Source: a virus. Taken from it: a DNA stretch of 29,948 nucleotides. Both the position numbers and the translations under genes were made by a program. Within the stretch, counting starts at the first letter, position 1. Each line of letters opens with the position of its first letter. The stretch lies in IMG/VR virus record IMGVR_UViG_3300021437_000066, positions 1-29,948 of that record, one strand, 5' to 3'. The notes beneath the pieces were generated by a model. It saw only the letters and a list, made by a program, of their open reading frames with translations. It had not been told where the DNA came from and made no database searches. Shown here piece by piece: positions 7,709 to 15,814 of the stretch.

Positions 7709-9807
7709 ATCTGACTGGTTATCTTGGTAACACGCTACTCAAGCCTATCGGCGCGCCGCTAGACTTCACCGAGCATGAGCTTGATGAATATATCAAGTGC
7801 AAGAAAGACCCGATCTACTTTATCCGAACCTACTGTAAAATCGTCACATCAGACTACGGCCTGATCGTATTCCCACTGTTCGATTATCAGATACGCTTCA
7901 TCATGGCTATGCATGAAAGGCGCATGGTCATCGGGATGTTCGGCCGACAGATGGGCAAAACGACCTGTGCAGCGGCTTACTTGTTGTGGTTCTCGATTTT
8001 CAACGATGCAAAAACGTCGGCAATTCTGGCTAACAAAGCCGCAGCTGCTCGTGAGGTGATGGCGCGTTACCAGATGATGTTTGAGTATTTGCCAAAGTTC
8101 CTTCAGCAAGGGGTTAAGACCTGGAACAAGGGCGATATTGAACTCGAGAACGGTTCCAAGGTATTCACAGGAGCGACCTCAGCGTCTGGTATTCGAGGGA
8201 AAACCTGCGTTTCTGGATCAACCAAGGTATGTATCAGGGACAAACAAGGCTTCATCTTCTACGCGGCGATTGACGAATTGTTATCTGGCCTTGGACGCGA
8301 GCATCTTGTTGGGACCAACTCTGAGGTTGTTGAGCAATTTGGTCCCGAGAAGGTTCGGTTGATCGTTGAAGAATACCCAACAGAATATCCGAAAATCAAA
8401 ATCGGTCAATCGTTATCTGAGTTTGAAATTCTATCTGAAGACAAATTCCGAAGGGTTGAGGAATTGTTGTTCCAGGGCGTTCGTTACACATTGGTTGTTC
8501 GGTTCGCGAGCGGTAACTCTATTACTGTGACCCCAGACCACAAATTGTTGACGTCTATTGGATGGAAAACTGCGGCCAACCTGTCAGTTGGCGATAAATT
8601 GAGCGACGAAATGATTTCGTCCGTTGATTGCGGCAATTCGATTCCAGTGTATGATTTCTTCAACGTCGACGAGAAGCACTCATACTATACCAACGGAGTG
8701 ATATCCCACAACTGTCAATTGTTGTATATTGACGAGGCGGCGATCATTCCAAATTCGGTTGCCGATCAGTTCTTTACTTCAACGTACCCAACGATTTCAT
8801 CAGGTAAAACTGCAAAAATCGTAATGACCTCAACCCCTCTTGGTTACAACCACTTCTGGAAGTTCTGGAACGAGGCTGAGACTGGGATGAATGACTTTTA
8901 CCCGGTAAGGGTTCGATGGCAAGAACACCCAACCAGAGACGACGAGTGGGCCGCAGGTCAGTTACGGCTACTGGGCGAGTTGAAATACAATCAGGAGGTG
9001 GAGTGCGCGTTTCTGGGCTCATCCTCGACCCTGATCAATGCAAACGCGATGGGTAAAATGTCAGCGATTGCTCCGTTGCTGAAGCGGGAAGACGGGCTGG
9101 ACGTTTACGAGTTCCCAATCAAGGGCGACGCGCCCCATTCCTACGTCATATCTGTTGACACCTCAAAGGGCGTTGGGGGCGACTACTCGGTATTCAACTG
9201 TATCGATGTGACGACTTTCCCCTACAAGGTTGTTGCCAAATACCGTAACAACAAGATTGCTCCATTGTTATTCCCCAGTGTGATTTATCAGATAGCCAAC
9301 GACTATAACGAGGCGCTGGTGATATTTGAAACCAATTGCTCTGAGCAGGTTCCTCATATCGTGTATTATGAGTTGGAATATACCAATATCGTGTTTGTCA
9401 GTCAAACCCCCAAGGGTCAGGTGGTGTCAGGGGGCTTTGGTAATAACGTTCGCCTTGGGGTGAATATGGACAAACGAATCAAGCGGATTGGGTGCTCAAA
9501 CTTCAAGAGTATGGTTGAAGAGGGTAAACTGATCACATTTGATGCTGACACAATCGCTGAGATTTCGACCTTCATCCAGGTGAGGGATACGTATGCGGCT
9601 GATGACGGGTATCATGACGATTTGGTGATGTCATTGGTCATATTCGCTTGGTTGACGACCCAGCCGTACTTTGTTGAGATGACCAACCTAAATATGAGGC
9701 AAGCCCTGTATCAGAGTCGAATTGATGCAATTGAATCAGAGCACATCCCGATTGGTAATTTTACAAACGGGGTTGATTCGCCAGAACCAGAGACTTTCAA
9801 TTTCTGA
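7705..9807 (+). CDS. 17: Terminase large subunit gp17, interrupted by a mini-intein
   Basis: No ATG lies near the start. I chose TTG 7705, which overlaps the gp15 stop and has GGA seven bases upstream; TTG 7693 is an alternative. The precursor has about 700 residues, or about 531 once the 169-residue intein is removed. The ATPase Walker A-like motif is 'GRQMGKTT' (about 80-87) and Walker B is 'LLYIDEAAI' just after the intein. 'MTSTPLGYNHFW' is the coupling motif. The C-terminal RNase H-like nuclease has acidic residues in 'VISVDTSKG', 'VIFETNCSE' and 'YHDDLVMSLVIFAWL' (about D485, E542 and D638 of the precursor). It translocates DNA into proheads and cuts concatemers. The intein sits directly before Walker B, so splicing must occur for activity. 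Confidence 0.95.
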   Translation: MNLTGYLGNTLLKPIGAPLDFTEHELDEYIKCKKDPIYFIRTYCKIVTSDYGLIVFPLFDYQIRFIMAMHERRMVIGMFGRQMGKTTCAAAYLLWFSIFNDAKTSAILANKAAAAREVMARYQMMFEYLPKFLQQGVKTWNKGDIELENGSKVFTGATSASGIRGKTCVSGSTKVCIRDKQGFIFYAAIDELLSGLGREHLVGTNSEVVEQFGPEKVRLIVEEYPTEYPKIKIGQSLSEFEILSEDKFRRVEELLFQGVRYTLVVRFASGNSITVTPDHKLLTSIGWKTAANLSVGDKLSDEMISSVDCGNSIPVYDFFNVDEKHSYYTNGVISHNCQLLYIDEAAIIPNSVADQFFTSTYPTISSGKTAKIVMTSTPLGYNHFWKFWNEAETGMNDFYPVRVRWQEHPTRDDEWAAGQLRLLGELKYNQEVECAFLGSSSTLINANAMGKMSAIAPLLKREDGLDVYEFPIKGDAPHSYVISVDTSKGVGGDYSVFNCIDVTTFPYKVVAKYRNNKIAPLLFPSVIYQIANDYNEALVIFETNCSEQVPHIVYYELEYTNIVFVSQTPKGQVVSGGFGNNVRLGVNMDKRIKRIGCSNFKSMVEEGKLITFDADTIAEISTFIQVRDTYAADDGYHDDLVMSLVIFAWLTTQPYFVEMTNLNMRQALYQSRIDAIESEHIPIGNFTNGVDSPEPETFNF
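8206..8712 (+). other. Mini-intein (169 aa) inside the terminase
   Basis: The insert runs from Cys1 ('CVSGSTKVCI', block A) to the terminal His-Asn of 'YYTNGVISHN' (block G), with Cys as the +1 extein residue. Block B is visible as 'SITVTPDHKLLT' with its TxxH, followed by 'AANLSVGDKL'. Block F is 'IPVYDFFNVDEKHSYYTNG'. No LAGLIDADG or HNH motif lies between blocks B and F (about 20 residues), so the homing endonuclease has been lost or never existed. All splicing residues (Cys1, TxxH, HN, Cys+1) are intact. The rejoined flanks, 'SGIRGKT' and 'CQLLYIDE', read as an uninterrupted T4 gp17 sequence. Confidence 0.95.
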
Positions 9808-9819
9808 CAACAGCGTTCA

Positions 9820-9826
9820 CTAAATA
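9820..9826 (+). promoter_or_regulatory. T4-type late promoter box before gene 18
   Basis: CTAAATA followed by TATT, between genes 17 and 18 and about 43 bases before the gene 18 start. The T4 late promoter recognised by gp55 is TATAAATA with no -35 element. This is one of the larger gaps in the structural cluster, and the tail sheath is a high-level late product. Similar boxes occur upstream of gene 22, the HNH gene and tnpB. Confidence 0.6.
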
Positions 9827-9868
9827 TATTCGTACCTCTCGGGGTTTGAAACAAATAAAAGGAATAAT

Positions 9869-11794
9869 ATGCCAATTGCACTCTCACCCTCAGTGACGGT
9901 AACTGAGAAAGACCTGACCAACGTTGTCCCAGCGGTTGCCACTTCGATCGGCGCTGCGGTTATCGAGGCAGGCTGGGGCCCAGTAAATCAAGTGGTCACA
10001 ATCGACTCAGAAAATGAAATGGTTCGCCAGTTTGGTAAGCCCAATTCAGCCAATGCAGCTAACTGGTTTGCTGCTGCTAACTTCTTGGCCTACTCAAACA
10101 ACCTCCTGTTGGTTCGTTCTGGGACAACTGGTCAGACCAACGCTGTGGCAACGCCCAGCTCGGTTGTGAGTATCCCCGTTTCAGCTGGTGGAACTGGCTA
10201 CACAACGGCAACGGTCGTTATCGGCGCTCCGGCGGCTGGTGGCGCGCAGGCTACTGCCACAGCAGTCGTTGCGGGCGGTGCGGTGACTTCAATCACAATT
10301 ACTGCTGCGGGCTTTGGCTACGCTTCTGCTCCCACAGTCACTATCACAGGTGACGGTTCAGGGGCAACTATTGGTACGGTTATGTTGGGCGGTTTGACAA
10401 TCAACAACGAAACCGACTATCTCAGCATGTATTCGCACGGCGAGGCAATGGTCGGTGAGTTCGCTGCCAAGTACCCTGGCTCGTTGGGTAACTCCTTGGC
10501 ATACTCAATCGCCGATGCTGCGTCGTTTGCCGCTTGGGCCTATAAAGACCAGTTTGCAGGCGCTCCAGGCACAACCGCATACGCTACTCAGCGCGGCGCC
10601 AGCAACGATGAACTGCACATGGTTGTGGTTGACGTGGGCGGTCGTATCACTGGAACCCAGGGCACTATCCTTGAGAAGTTCGCCTATGTCTCCAAGGCTT
10701 CTGATGCGCGTAGCGATACGGGCAGCGCTGCCTACTACAAACAAGTGGTCAATGCAACGTCCAAGTATCTGGTTTGGATGGATCATCCCGCGCTTGGTAC
10801 AAACTGGGGTACTGATGCAGCTTCTGGCGTCGCCTACGCTTCAATCGGAACCGCTATCAGCCGTACCCTGAGCGGGGGTGCAGATAACTTTACGGCCACG
10901 ATGGGTCAGCGCGAAGCGGCGTTTGACTTGTTTGGTAACGATGAGCAGTTCGATGTTAACCTGATTATCGTCGGTAAGGCGTCGGCAACTCTGACAAACT
11001 ACGTTATCCAGAATATCGCTGAAGTGCGTCGGGATTGTGTGGCTTTCGTTTCCCCAGAGAATATCGTCACTGGCGAGGCTTTGATTGGTAATACCAGCGC
11101 GATTGTTGATAGTATGATCGCCTACCGCAACCTGATCACATCCAGCTCGTATGCGTTTATTGACTCTGGATTCAAATACCAGTACGACAAATACAATGAC
11201 CAGTACCGCTGGGTGCCGCTGAATGGCGATATCGCAGGTCTTGCTGCCCGCACCGACAACACCAATGACCCCTGGTTTAGCCCTGCTGGTCTGAATCGCG
11301 GTCAGGTGAAGAATGTCGTCAAGTTGGCATTCAGCCCACGTAAAACCGATCGAGATAATCTGTACAAGAACAGTATTAACCCGGTGGTATCGTTCCCAGG
11401 TCAGGGTACTGTGTTGTATGGCGATAAGACCGCGTTGACCAAGCCAAGCGCGTTTGATCGTATCAATGTGCGTCGGTTGTTTATTGTGTTGGAGAAGTCC
11501 ATCGCTACTGCTGCCAAGTACCAGATGTTTGAGTTCAACGATGACTTTACCCGCGCTCAGTTTGTGGGTATGGTGTCCCCGTTCCTGCGGGATGTGAAGG
11601 GTCGTCGCGGTATCTATGACTTCTCGGTTGTGTGCGATGGTACCAACAATGGTCAAATCGTGGTGGATACCAACAACTTTGTGGCCGATATCTACATTCA
11701 GCCTGAGCGCAGCATCAACTTTATGACGTTGAATTTCGTTGCCACTCGGACTGGGGTGTCGTTTACTGAGATTGCAGGGGCCAGCGGCGGTTAA
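9869..11794 (+). CDS. 18: Tail sheath protein gp18
   Basis: A 641-residue protein, near the length of T4 gp18 (659), with an AAAGGA Shine-Dalgarno sequence. The start 'MPIALSPSVTVTEKDLTNVV' and 'TSIGAAVIEAGWGPVNQVV' are typical of sheath proteins. The C-terminal region ('DINVRRLFIVLEKS'-type: 'RINVRRLFIVLEKSIATAAK', then 'EFNDDFTRAQF', 'FLRDVKGRRGIYDF') is the conserved sheath core that forms the contractile lattice. Around residues 100-175 lies a Gly/Thr/Ala-rich beta insert ('AGGTGYTTATVVIGAP', 'AGGAVTSITITAAGFGYAS') not present in T4. Such inserts sit on the outer surface of sheaths in other phages. It is followed by a strong GC hairpin before gene 19. Confidence 0.95.
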   Translation: MPIALSPSVTVTEKDLTNVVPAVATSIGAAVIEAGWGPVNQVVTIDSENEMVRQFGKPNSANAANWFAAANFLAYSNNLLLVRSGTTGQTNAVATPSSVVSIPVSAGGTGYTTATVVIGAPAAGGAQATATAVVAGGAVTSITITAAGFGYASAPTVTITGDGSGATIGTVMLGGLTINNETDYLSMYSHGEAMVGEFAAKYPGSLGNSLAYSIADAASFAAWAYKDQFAGAPGTTAYATQRGASNDELHMVVVDVGGRITGTQGTILEKFAYVSKASDARSDTGSAAYYKQVVNATSKYLVWMDHPALGTNWGTDAASGVAYASIGTAISRTLSGGADNFTATMGQREAAFDLFGNDEQFDVNLIIVGKASATLTNYVIQNIAEVRRDCVAFVSPENIVTGEALIGNTSAIVDSMIAYRNLITSSSYAFIDSGFKYQYDKYNDQYRWVPLNGDIAGLAARTDNTNDPWFSPAGLNRGQVKNVVKLAFSPRKTDRDNLYKNSINPVVSFPGQGTVLYGDKTALTKPSAFDRINVRRLFIVLEKSIATAAKYQMFEFNDDFTRAQFVGMVSPFLRDVKGRRGIYDFSVVCDGTNNGQIVVDTNNFVADIYIQPERSINFMTLNFVATRTGVSFTEIAGASGG

Positions 11795-11802
11795 TAGCGA
11801 AA

Positions 11803-11818
11803 CGGGGCTTCGGCCCCG
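11803..11818 (+). promoter_or_regulatory. C(UUCG)G hairpin between sheath and tube genes
   Basis: A perfect 6-bp inverted repeat CGGGGC-TTCG-GCCCCG with a UUCG tetraloop. It lies 9 bases after the gene 18 stop and before the AAAGGA of gene 19. No U-tract follows, so it is not a classical terminator. It could protect the upstream mRNA 3' end, mark a processing site or weakly attenuate read-through, adjusting the sheath to tube ratio. Confidence 0.6.
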
Positions 11819-11834
11819 GTAACAAAGGATCAAA

Positions 11835-12356
11835 ATGTCAAGTATTCAAGATTTCAAGGGTCAGCTGATCAATGGCGGTTTCCGTCCCAATCAGTTCCGT
11901 TGCTTTATCGTATTCCCAACCGCAGTGGCTGGTGGCGTGCAGGCAGGCCAAAAGGCGCAGTTCCTAGCCAAGTCGGCTCAGTTGCCCTCCTCCTCTGTGG
12001 ACGCGGTTACTGTGTCCTATCGGGGTCGCCCGGTGAAGTTCGCTGGCGAGCGTACATTCCAGCCATGGAGCATTGAGGTGTATACCGATACCGACTTCAA
12101 TGTGCGTAATGCGTTTGAGAGCTGGATTGAGTTGATGCAGAATGCTCGCTCGACTTCTGGGGCTCTCATCCCTGCAATGTATCAAGTTGAAATGCAGGTT
12201 CAGGCGCTGGATCGTAACGACCGGGTTGTGAAAACGTACAAGTTCGTTGATGCGTTCCCCACTGAAGTTGGCGCTATCAACCTGAGCTGGGATGATAACA
12301 ACACAGTGGCAACGTTCGGGGTGAATTTCGAATTCAACTACTTCGAGACGGTCTGA
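11835..12356 (+). CDS. 19: Tail tube protein gp19
   Basis: A 173-residue protein, close to T4 gp19 (163), directly after the sheath gene as in T4, with an AAAGGA Shine-Dalgarno sequence. Hallmarks are 'GGFRPNQFRCFIVFP' near the N terminus, 'KSAQLPSSSVDAVTVSYRGR', 'FAGERTFQPWSIEVYTDTDF', 'RNAFESWIELMQNARST' and the C-terminal 'FVDAFPTEVGAINLSWDDNN'. It polymerises into the inner tube through which DNA passes. A second member of the same family is encoded at 22560-23078. Confidence 0.95.
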   Translation: MSSIQDFKGQLINGGFRPNQFRCFIVFPTAVAGGVQAGQKAQFLAKSAQLPSSSVDAVTVSYRGRPVKFAGERTFQPWSIEVYTDTDFNVRNAFESWIELMQNARSTSGALIPAMYQVEMQVQALDRNDRVVKTYKFVDAFPTEVGAINLSWDDNNTVATFGVNFEFNYFETV

Positions 12357-12369
12357 GCTTAAATAGCTA

Positions 12370-14025
12370 ATGGCAAAACTACTTGATCAACTGTTTGGCT
12401 TTCAACTGAAACGAAAGCCAAGCGATAACGAGCAAATCAGCTCGGTCGTCGGCCCCGCAAATGAGGACGGTGCAATCGTACTTGATACGAGCGCATACGG
12501 TTCTCATTACGGGGTCGCTCTTGATCTTGAAGGCGCCATCAAGAATGAGAACGATCTGGTAAGGCGTTACCGTGAGGTGGCGAACTTTCCAGAGGTTGAT
12601 TCGGCGATTGAGGACATTGTCAATGAGGCAATTGTCACTGATCAGGAAGACTATGCGGCCAAGCTGAATCTAGAGCAGGTCAATATCCCTGCTGGAATCA
12701 AAAAGAAGTTTGAACAAGAGTTTCAGAATATCCTGGACTTGTTGGACTTTAACGAGCGGGGTCATGATATTTTCCGCCAGTGGTATGTGGACGGTCGGCG
12801 TTATACGCACGTGCTGTTTGACAAGGAAAATACCAAAAACGGTATCGCTGAGGTGCGGTATATTGACTCGCAGAAGATCAAAAAGATTCGTCAAATCAAG
12901 AAGTCCCGCAACCCCCAGGGTATTGAGGTTATCAGCGGGATTGACGAATACTATATCTACAATGAGAAGGGAATCACCGAGAACAATGCGACAGGCATTA
13001 AGCTGTCTCTGGATTCGGTTGTGATGACCAGCTCTGGTAACGTGGATGGCAACACAGGTATCATGATTGGATACCTGCAGAAGGCGATCAAGCCTGCCAA
13101 TCAGTTGAAGATGATTGAGGACGCGGTGGTTATCTACCGCATCACCCGCGCCCCAGAGCGTCGGATTTTCTATATTGATACAGGTAACTTGCCAAAACAC
13201 AAGGCAGAGCAGTACGTTACCGAGATGATGAACAAGTTCAAGAACAAACTTGTTTATGATGCGCATACTGGGGAGATTGCCGATAGCAAGCGGAATGTCT
13301 CGATGATGGAAGACTTCTGGATGCCTCGGCGCGAGGGCGGTAAGGGTACTGAGATTACGACGTTGGCGGGGGCGCAGAACCTGAGCCAGTTGGATGACCT
13401 AGACTACTTCAAGCGCAAGTTGCTTCAGTCGCTTAATGTGCCAAACTCCCGCACCAAAGAAGAAACTGGCTTTACCCTGGGTCAGTCACAAACGATCACC
13501 CGGGATGAGTTGAAGTTCAGTAAATTCGTTGGTAAGTTGCGGTTGAAGTTCTCTGGGTTGTTTACAGACCTATTGAAGATCCAGTTGATCTCCAAGGGCG
13601 TTATCTCCCTGAGTGACTGGGAGAAAATCAAGAACAAGATTCGGTACGACTTCATCCAGGATAACCATTTTGCTGAGATGAAGAAGGTTGAGATCAACCA
13701 GACCAAGATGGGTCTGCTTCAGATGGCCGATCAGTTTAGCGGTAAGTATTACTCAAAGAAGTGGATCATGAAGAATGTCCTCTCGATGAACGATGATGAA
13801 ATCGACGAGATTGAGGATGAGATTCGCGAAGAGGGTAACGACGCCAACCCGGTTGTTATGGGTATGCCAACGGTTGATGCAGATGGAAACCGAGTTGATC
13901 AGATGGCAGGGCAGCAGGATCAACTGGACGCGCAGATGCAGCAACAACAGGACGCGGCCGATCAACAACTACAACAAAAAGACGAGTTGCACCAACAGCG
14001 ACTTAAACAGAAGGAAGTGAAATGA
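12370..14025 (+). CDS. 20: Portal vertex protein gp20
   Basis: A 551-residue protein (T4 gp20 about 524). Recognisable segments are 'AIKNENDLVRRYREVANFPE', 'VDSAIEDIVNEAIV', 'DFNERGHDIFRQWYVDGRRY' and 'VDGNTGIMIGYLQKAIKPAN'. The signature 'DDLDYFKRKLLQSLNVPNSR' and 'ITRDELKFSKFVGKLRLKFS' follow. It forms the dodecameric portal ring and the prohead initiator. The last 50 residues are unusually Gln-rich ('QMQQQQDAADQQLQQ'). There is no Shine-Dalgarno sequence; a TTAAATA box ends four bases before the ATG. The stop overlaps the next gene (ATGA). Confidence 0.95.
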   Translation: MAKLLDQLFGFQLKRKPSDNEQISSVVGPANEDGAIVLDTSAYGSHYGVALDLEGAIKNENDLVRRYREVANFPEVDSAIEDIVNEAIVTDQEDYAAKLNLEQVNIPAGIKKKFEQEFQNILDLLDFNERGHDIFRQWYVDGRRYTHVLFDKENTKNGIAEVRYIDSQKIKKIRQIKKSRNPQGIEVISGIDEYYIYNEKGITENNATGIKLSLDSVVMTSSGNVDGNTGIMIGYLQKAIKPANQLKMIEDAVVIYRITRAPERRIFYIDTGNLPKHKAEQYVTEMMNKFKNKLVYDAHTGEIADSKRNVSMMEDFWMPRREGGKGTEITTLAGAQNLSQLDDLDYFKRKLLQSLNVPNSRTKEETGFTLGQSQTITRDELKFSKFVGKLRLKFSGLFTDLLKIQLISKGVISLSDWEKIKNKIRYDFIQDNHFAEMKKVEINQTKMGLLQMADQFSGKYYSKKWIMKNVLSMNDDEIDEIEDEIREEGNDANPVVMGMPTVDADGNRVDQMAGQQDQLDAQMQQQQDAADQQLQQKDELHQQRLKQKEVK

Positions 14026-14705
14026 CAAAGAATATTTTGAATTTTATCGACGCAGTTGAATCTGGTAAGTCGATTGCAATTGAGTCGGCCTTTGCTGAAC
14101 TGATCGCAGACCGTATTAATAACGCTATTGATGAGCGCAAGGTTGAGATTGCTCAGAGCTTGTTTAAAGAGTCGGTTAAGGAGAAAGTCGAAGAACCCCT
14201 TGCCGAGGCAGAGCTGAATGAGGTTGATGTGCACGTTAGCGGCAAACCAAGCAAAGCCGACGTTGATCATCTGGAGAGTGGCGCAAAGCTGCACGGCGGT
14301 AAGTTTGACGGTCACTCGGATAAGGGCGCGTACTACAAATTCCCAAACAAAGGCGCTGCACAGAAGTTCAAAGCTCATGCAGACAAGTCGCCAAGTAAGA
14401 AACTGTTTGGCGACGTTCTGGATGAATCCATCACCGAAGAAGAGTTCAACGCGCTTGACGAGTCTGAGCAGGCTCTGTATGAATTGAGCAAATCTACTCT
14501 GGGTTCATACGTCAAGAAGGCTTCTAAATATGCAGCGGGCGCGGCCACTAACGCAATGCATTTTCAGAACGTTTCTAACGCTTTGAGCAACCAGAATCTG
14601 AAAAAGAAGTCCGACGAGTTCAGAAAACATTCAAGTGATGCTACCGATAAACAATTCAAACGGTTGAGCGGTATCGACAAAGCGGCCGACCGTCTGGTGA
14701 AATAA
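14022..14705 (+). CDS. Prohead core protein (gp67/gp68 position)
   Basis: A 227-residue protein in ATGA overlap with the portal gene, at the locus of the T4 core genes 67 and 68. The N-terminal 50 residues ('ILNFIDAVESGKSIAIESAF', then 'INNAIDERKVEIAQSLF') resemble the short core-protein motif of T4-like phages. The middle is acidic and the C-terminal third carries 'ALYELSKSTLGSYVKKASKY' and a Lys-rich tail ('KKKSDEFRKHSSDATDK'), a pattern I associate with prohead core and internal proteins. It may be cleaved by gp21 on maturation. The exact equivalence to 67 or 68 is not settled; the protein is longer than either and might combine both. Confidence 0.6.
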   Translation: MTKNILNFIDAVESGKSIAIESAFAELIADRINNAIDERKVEIAQSLFKESVKEKVEEPLAEAELNEVDVHVSGKPSKADVDHLESGAKLHGGKFDGHSDKGAYYKFPNKGAAQKFKAHADKSPSKKLFGDVLDESITEEEFNALDESEQALYELSKSTLGSYVKKASKYAAGAATNAMHFQNVSNALSNQNLKKKSDEFRKHSSDATDKQFKRLSGIDKAADRLVK

Positions 14706-14706
14706 C

Positions 14707-15123
14707 ATGGCATACAAAGTCCTCAAACAAACCGAGACCTTGGCTATTGTCAAGGTCTGGGGTACAAATACAACCGATATCATCCACCTGGCAACCGACC
14801 TGCTTTCCCCCACTATGGTGATCTCAGGTACTCCGACTGTCAATATCACTGGGTTCACCTATGGTTGCTCCCCTGGTGGGCAGGATCAGGTTGAAGTCTC
14901 AAGGAACGGCGTACCTATCGCCAACCTGTACCAGAACGGTCAAATTGACCTGGGCGGTGAGTGGGGTATCTCTGATGATATCGGCAATACCGATGATATC
15001 ACAGTTCATATGAATGGCCAGGGCTTTATCTATATCAACCTGCGTAAGGTTGCCGGATACAAGTCAAAGATTGAGCCAGAGACCTTTGGTCCTTACGATA
15101 ACACAACGGTGGTGGGCGCATGA
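14707..15123 (+). CDS. Hypothetical protein between core and protease genes
   Basis: A 138-residue protein starting one base after the core-protein stop and overlapping gene 21 (ATGA). The sequence is beta-rich and globular: 'TETLAIVKVWGTNTTDIIHL', then 'NITGFTYGCSPGGQDQVEVS', 'PIANLYQNGQIDLGG' and 'DDITVHMNGQGFIYINLRKV'. It has no transmembrane segment and no enzyme motif. Location in the prohead cluster suggests a virion or assembly protein, for example a minor capsid or decoration protein. I do not recognise the family. Confidence 0.7.
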   Translation: MAYKVLKQTETLAIVKVWGTNTTDIIHLATDLLSPTMVISGTPTVNITGFTYGCSPGGQDQVEVSRNGVPIANLYQNGQIDLGGEWGISDDIGNTDDITVHMNGQGFIYINLRKVAGYKSKIEPETFGPYDNTTVVGA

Positions 15124-15776
15124 AATTCCTCAGAGAAGCAATCATTTTTGATGATGTGAAAATCATCACAGAAGGTTCAGGCGATACAAAGCGCCTCTTC
15201 ATTGAGGGTATCTTTGCTCAGGCTGAAAAGAAAAACCGCAACGGGCGCATTTACCCTAAACAGGTAATGGAGAATGCGGTGAACAACTACGTGGAAACGT
15301 ATGTGTCAAAGAACCGTGCTCTGTCTGAGTTGAGTCACCCTGAGAACCGCCCAAACGTCAAGCCTGAGCTGGCCTCGCACCTGATTACCTCGTTGAAGAT
15401 GGAAGGAAATGACGTTTACGGAAAAGCGAAGATTCTCAATACACCCCAGGGCAATATCCTCAAGGGGTTGCTGGAGGGCGGCGTCCAGATGGGCGTGAGC
15501 ACCCGAGGACTGGGCTCAATCGAAGAGCGAGCTGGCACAGTGTATGTGAAGAATGATTTTGCGATGACTGCAATTGATGCAGTGTCTGACCCCAGTGCGA
15601 TTGACGCATGGGTACAGCCGATCATGGAGTCGCGCGATTGGGTTTTTATTGATGGTCGCTACGAAGAACGCGAGATTGAAGAGGCGCAGTATGCAATCAA
15701 GCATGCATCTGCAAAACAGCTTAACGAGGAAATGCTTAAACAGTTCCAGAAGTTTATGAGCTCAATTTCGGGGTGA
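15120..15776 (+). CDS. 21: Prohead maturation protease gp21
   Basis: A 218-residue protein, near T4 gp21 (212). It has the herpesvirus-assemblin-like protease pattern: 'RNGRIYPKQVME' (about 40-51), the catalytic His in 'ALSELSHPENRP' (H73) and the catalytic Ser in 'GVQMGVSTRGLGS' (S127). The intervening 'GNDVYGKAKILNTPQGNIL' is also typical. It digests scaffold and core proteins and trims the capsid protein at L/I-x-E sites inside the prohead. It overlaps the preceding gene by ATGA and lies directly before its main substrate, the scaffold gene. Confidence 0.93.
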   Translation: MKFLREAIIFDDVKIITEGSGDTKRLFIEGIFAQAEKKNRNGRIYPKQVMENAVNNYVETYVSKNRALSELSHPENRPNVKPELASHLITSLKMEGNDVYGKAKILNTPQGNILKGLLEGGVQMGVSTRGLGSIEERAGTVYVKNDFAMTAIDAVSDPSAIDAWVQPIMESRDWVFIDGRYEEREIEEAQYAIKHASAKQLNEEMLKQFQKFMSSISG

Positions 15777-15788
15777 CTATCAATTTCA

Positions 15789-15795
15789 CTAAATA
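15789..15795 (+). promoter_or_regulatory. T4-type late promoter box before gene 22
   Basis: CTAAATA (in CACTAAATAATAATC) ends 19 bases before the gene 22 start, and an AAGGAG Shine-Dalgarno sequence follows it. Position and sequence match the late promoter expected for gp55 sigma. Its CACTAAATA context is the same as that of the box before gene 18. Confidence 0.6.
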
Positions 15796-15814
15796 ATAAT
15801 CAAGGAGTAATTAC

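Noticed and set aside
8206-8712. A homing endonuclease domain inside the intein.
   Set aside because: Only about 20 residues separate blocks B and F, and no LAGLIDADG or HNH motif is present.
10841-11833. Long open frame on the minus strand opposite gene 18 (330 codons).
   Set aside because: It lies wholly against the well-supported sheath gene and has no recognisable domain; similar minus-strand frames lie against genes 20, 13 and 22, a codon-usage side effect.
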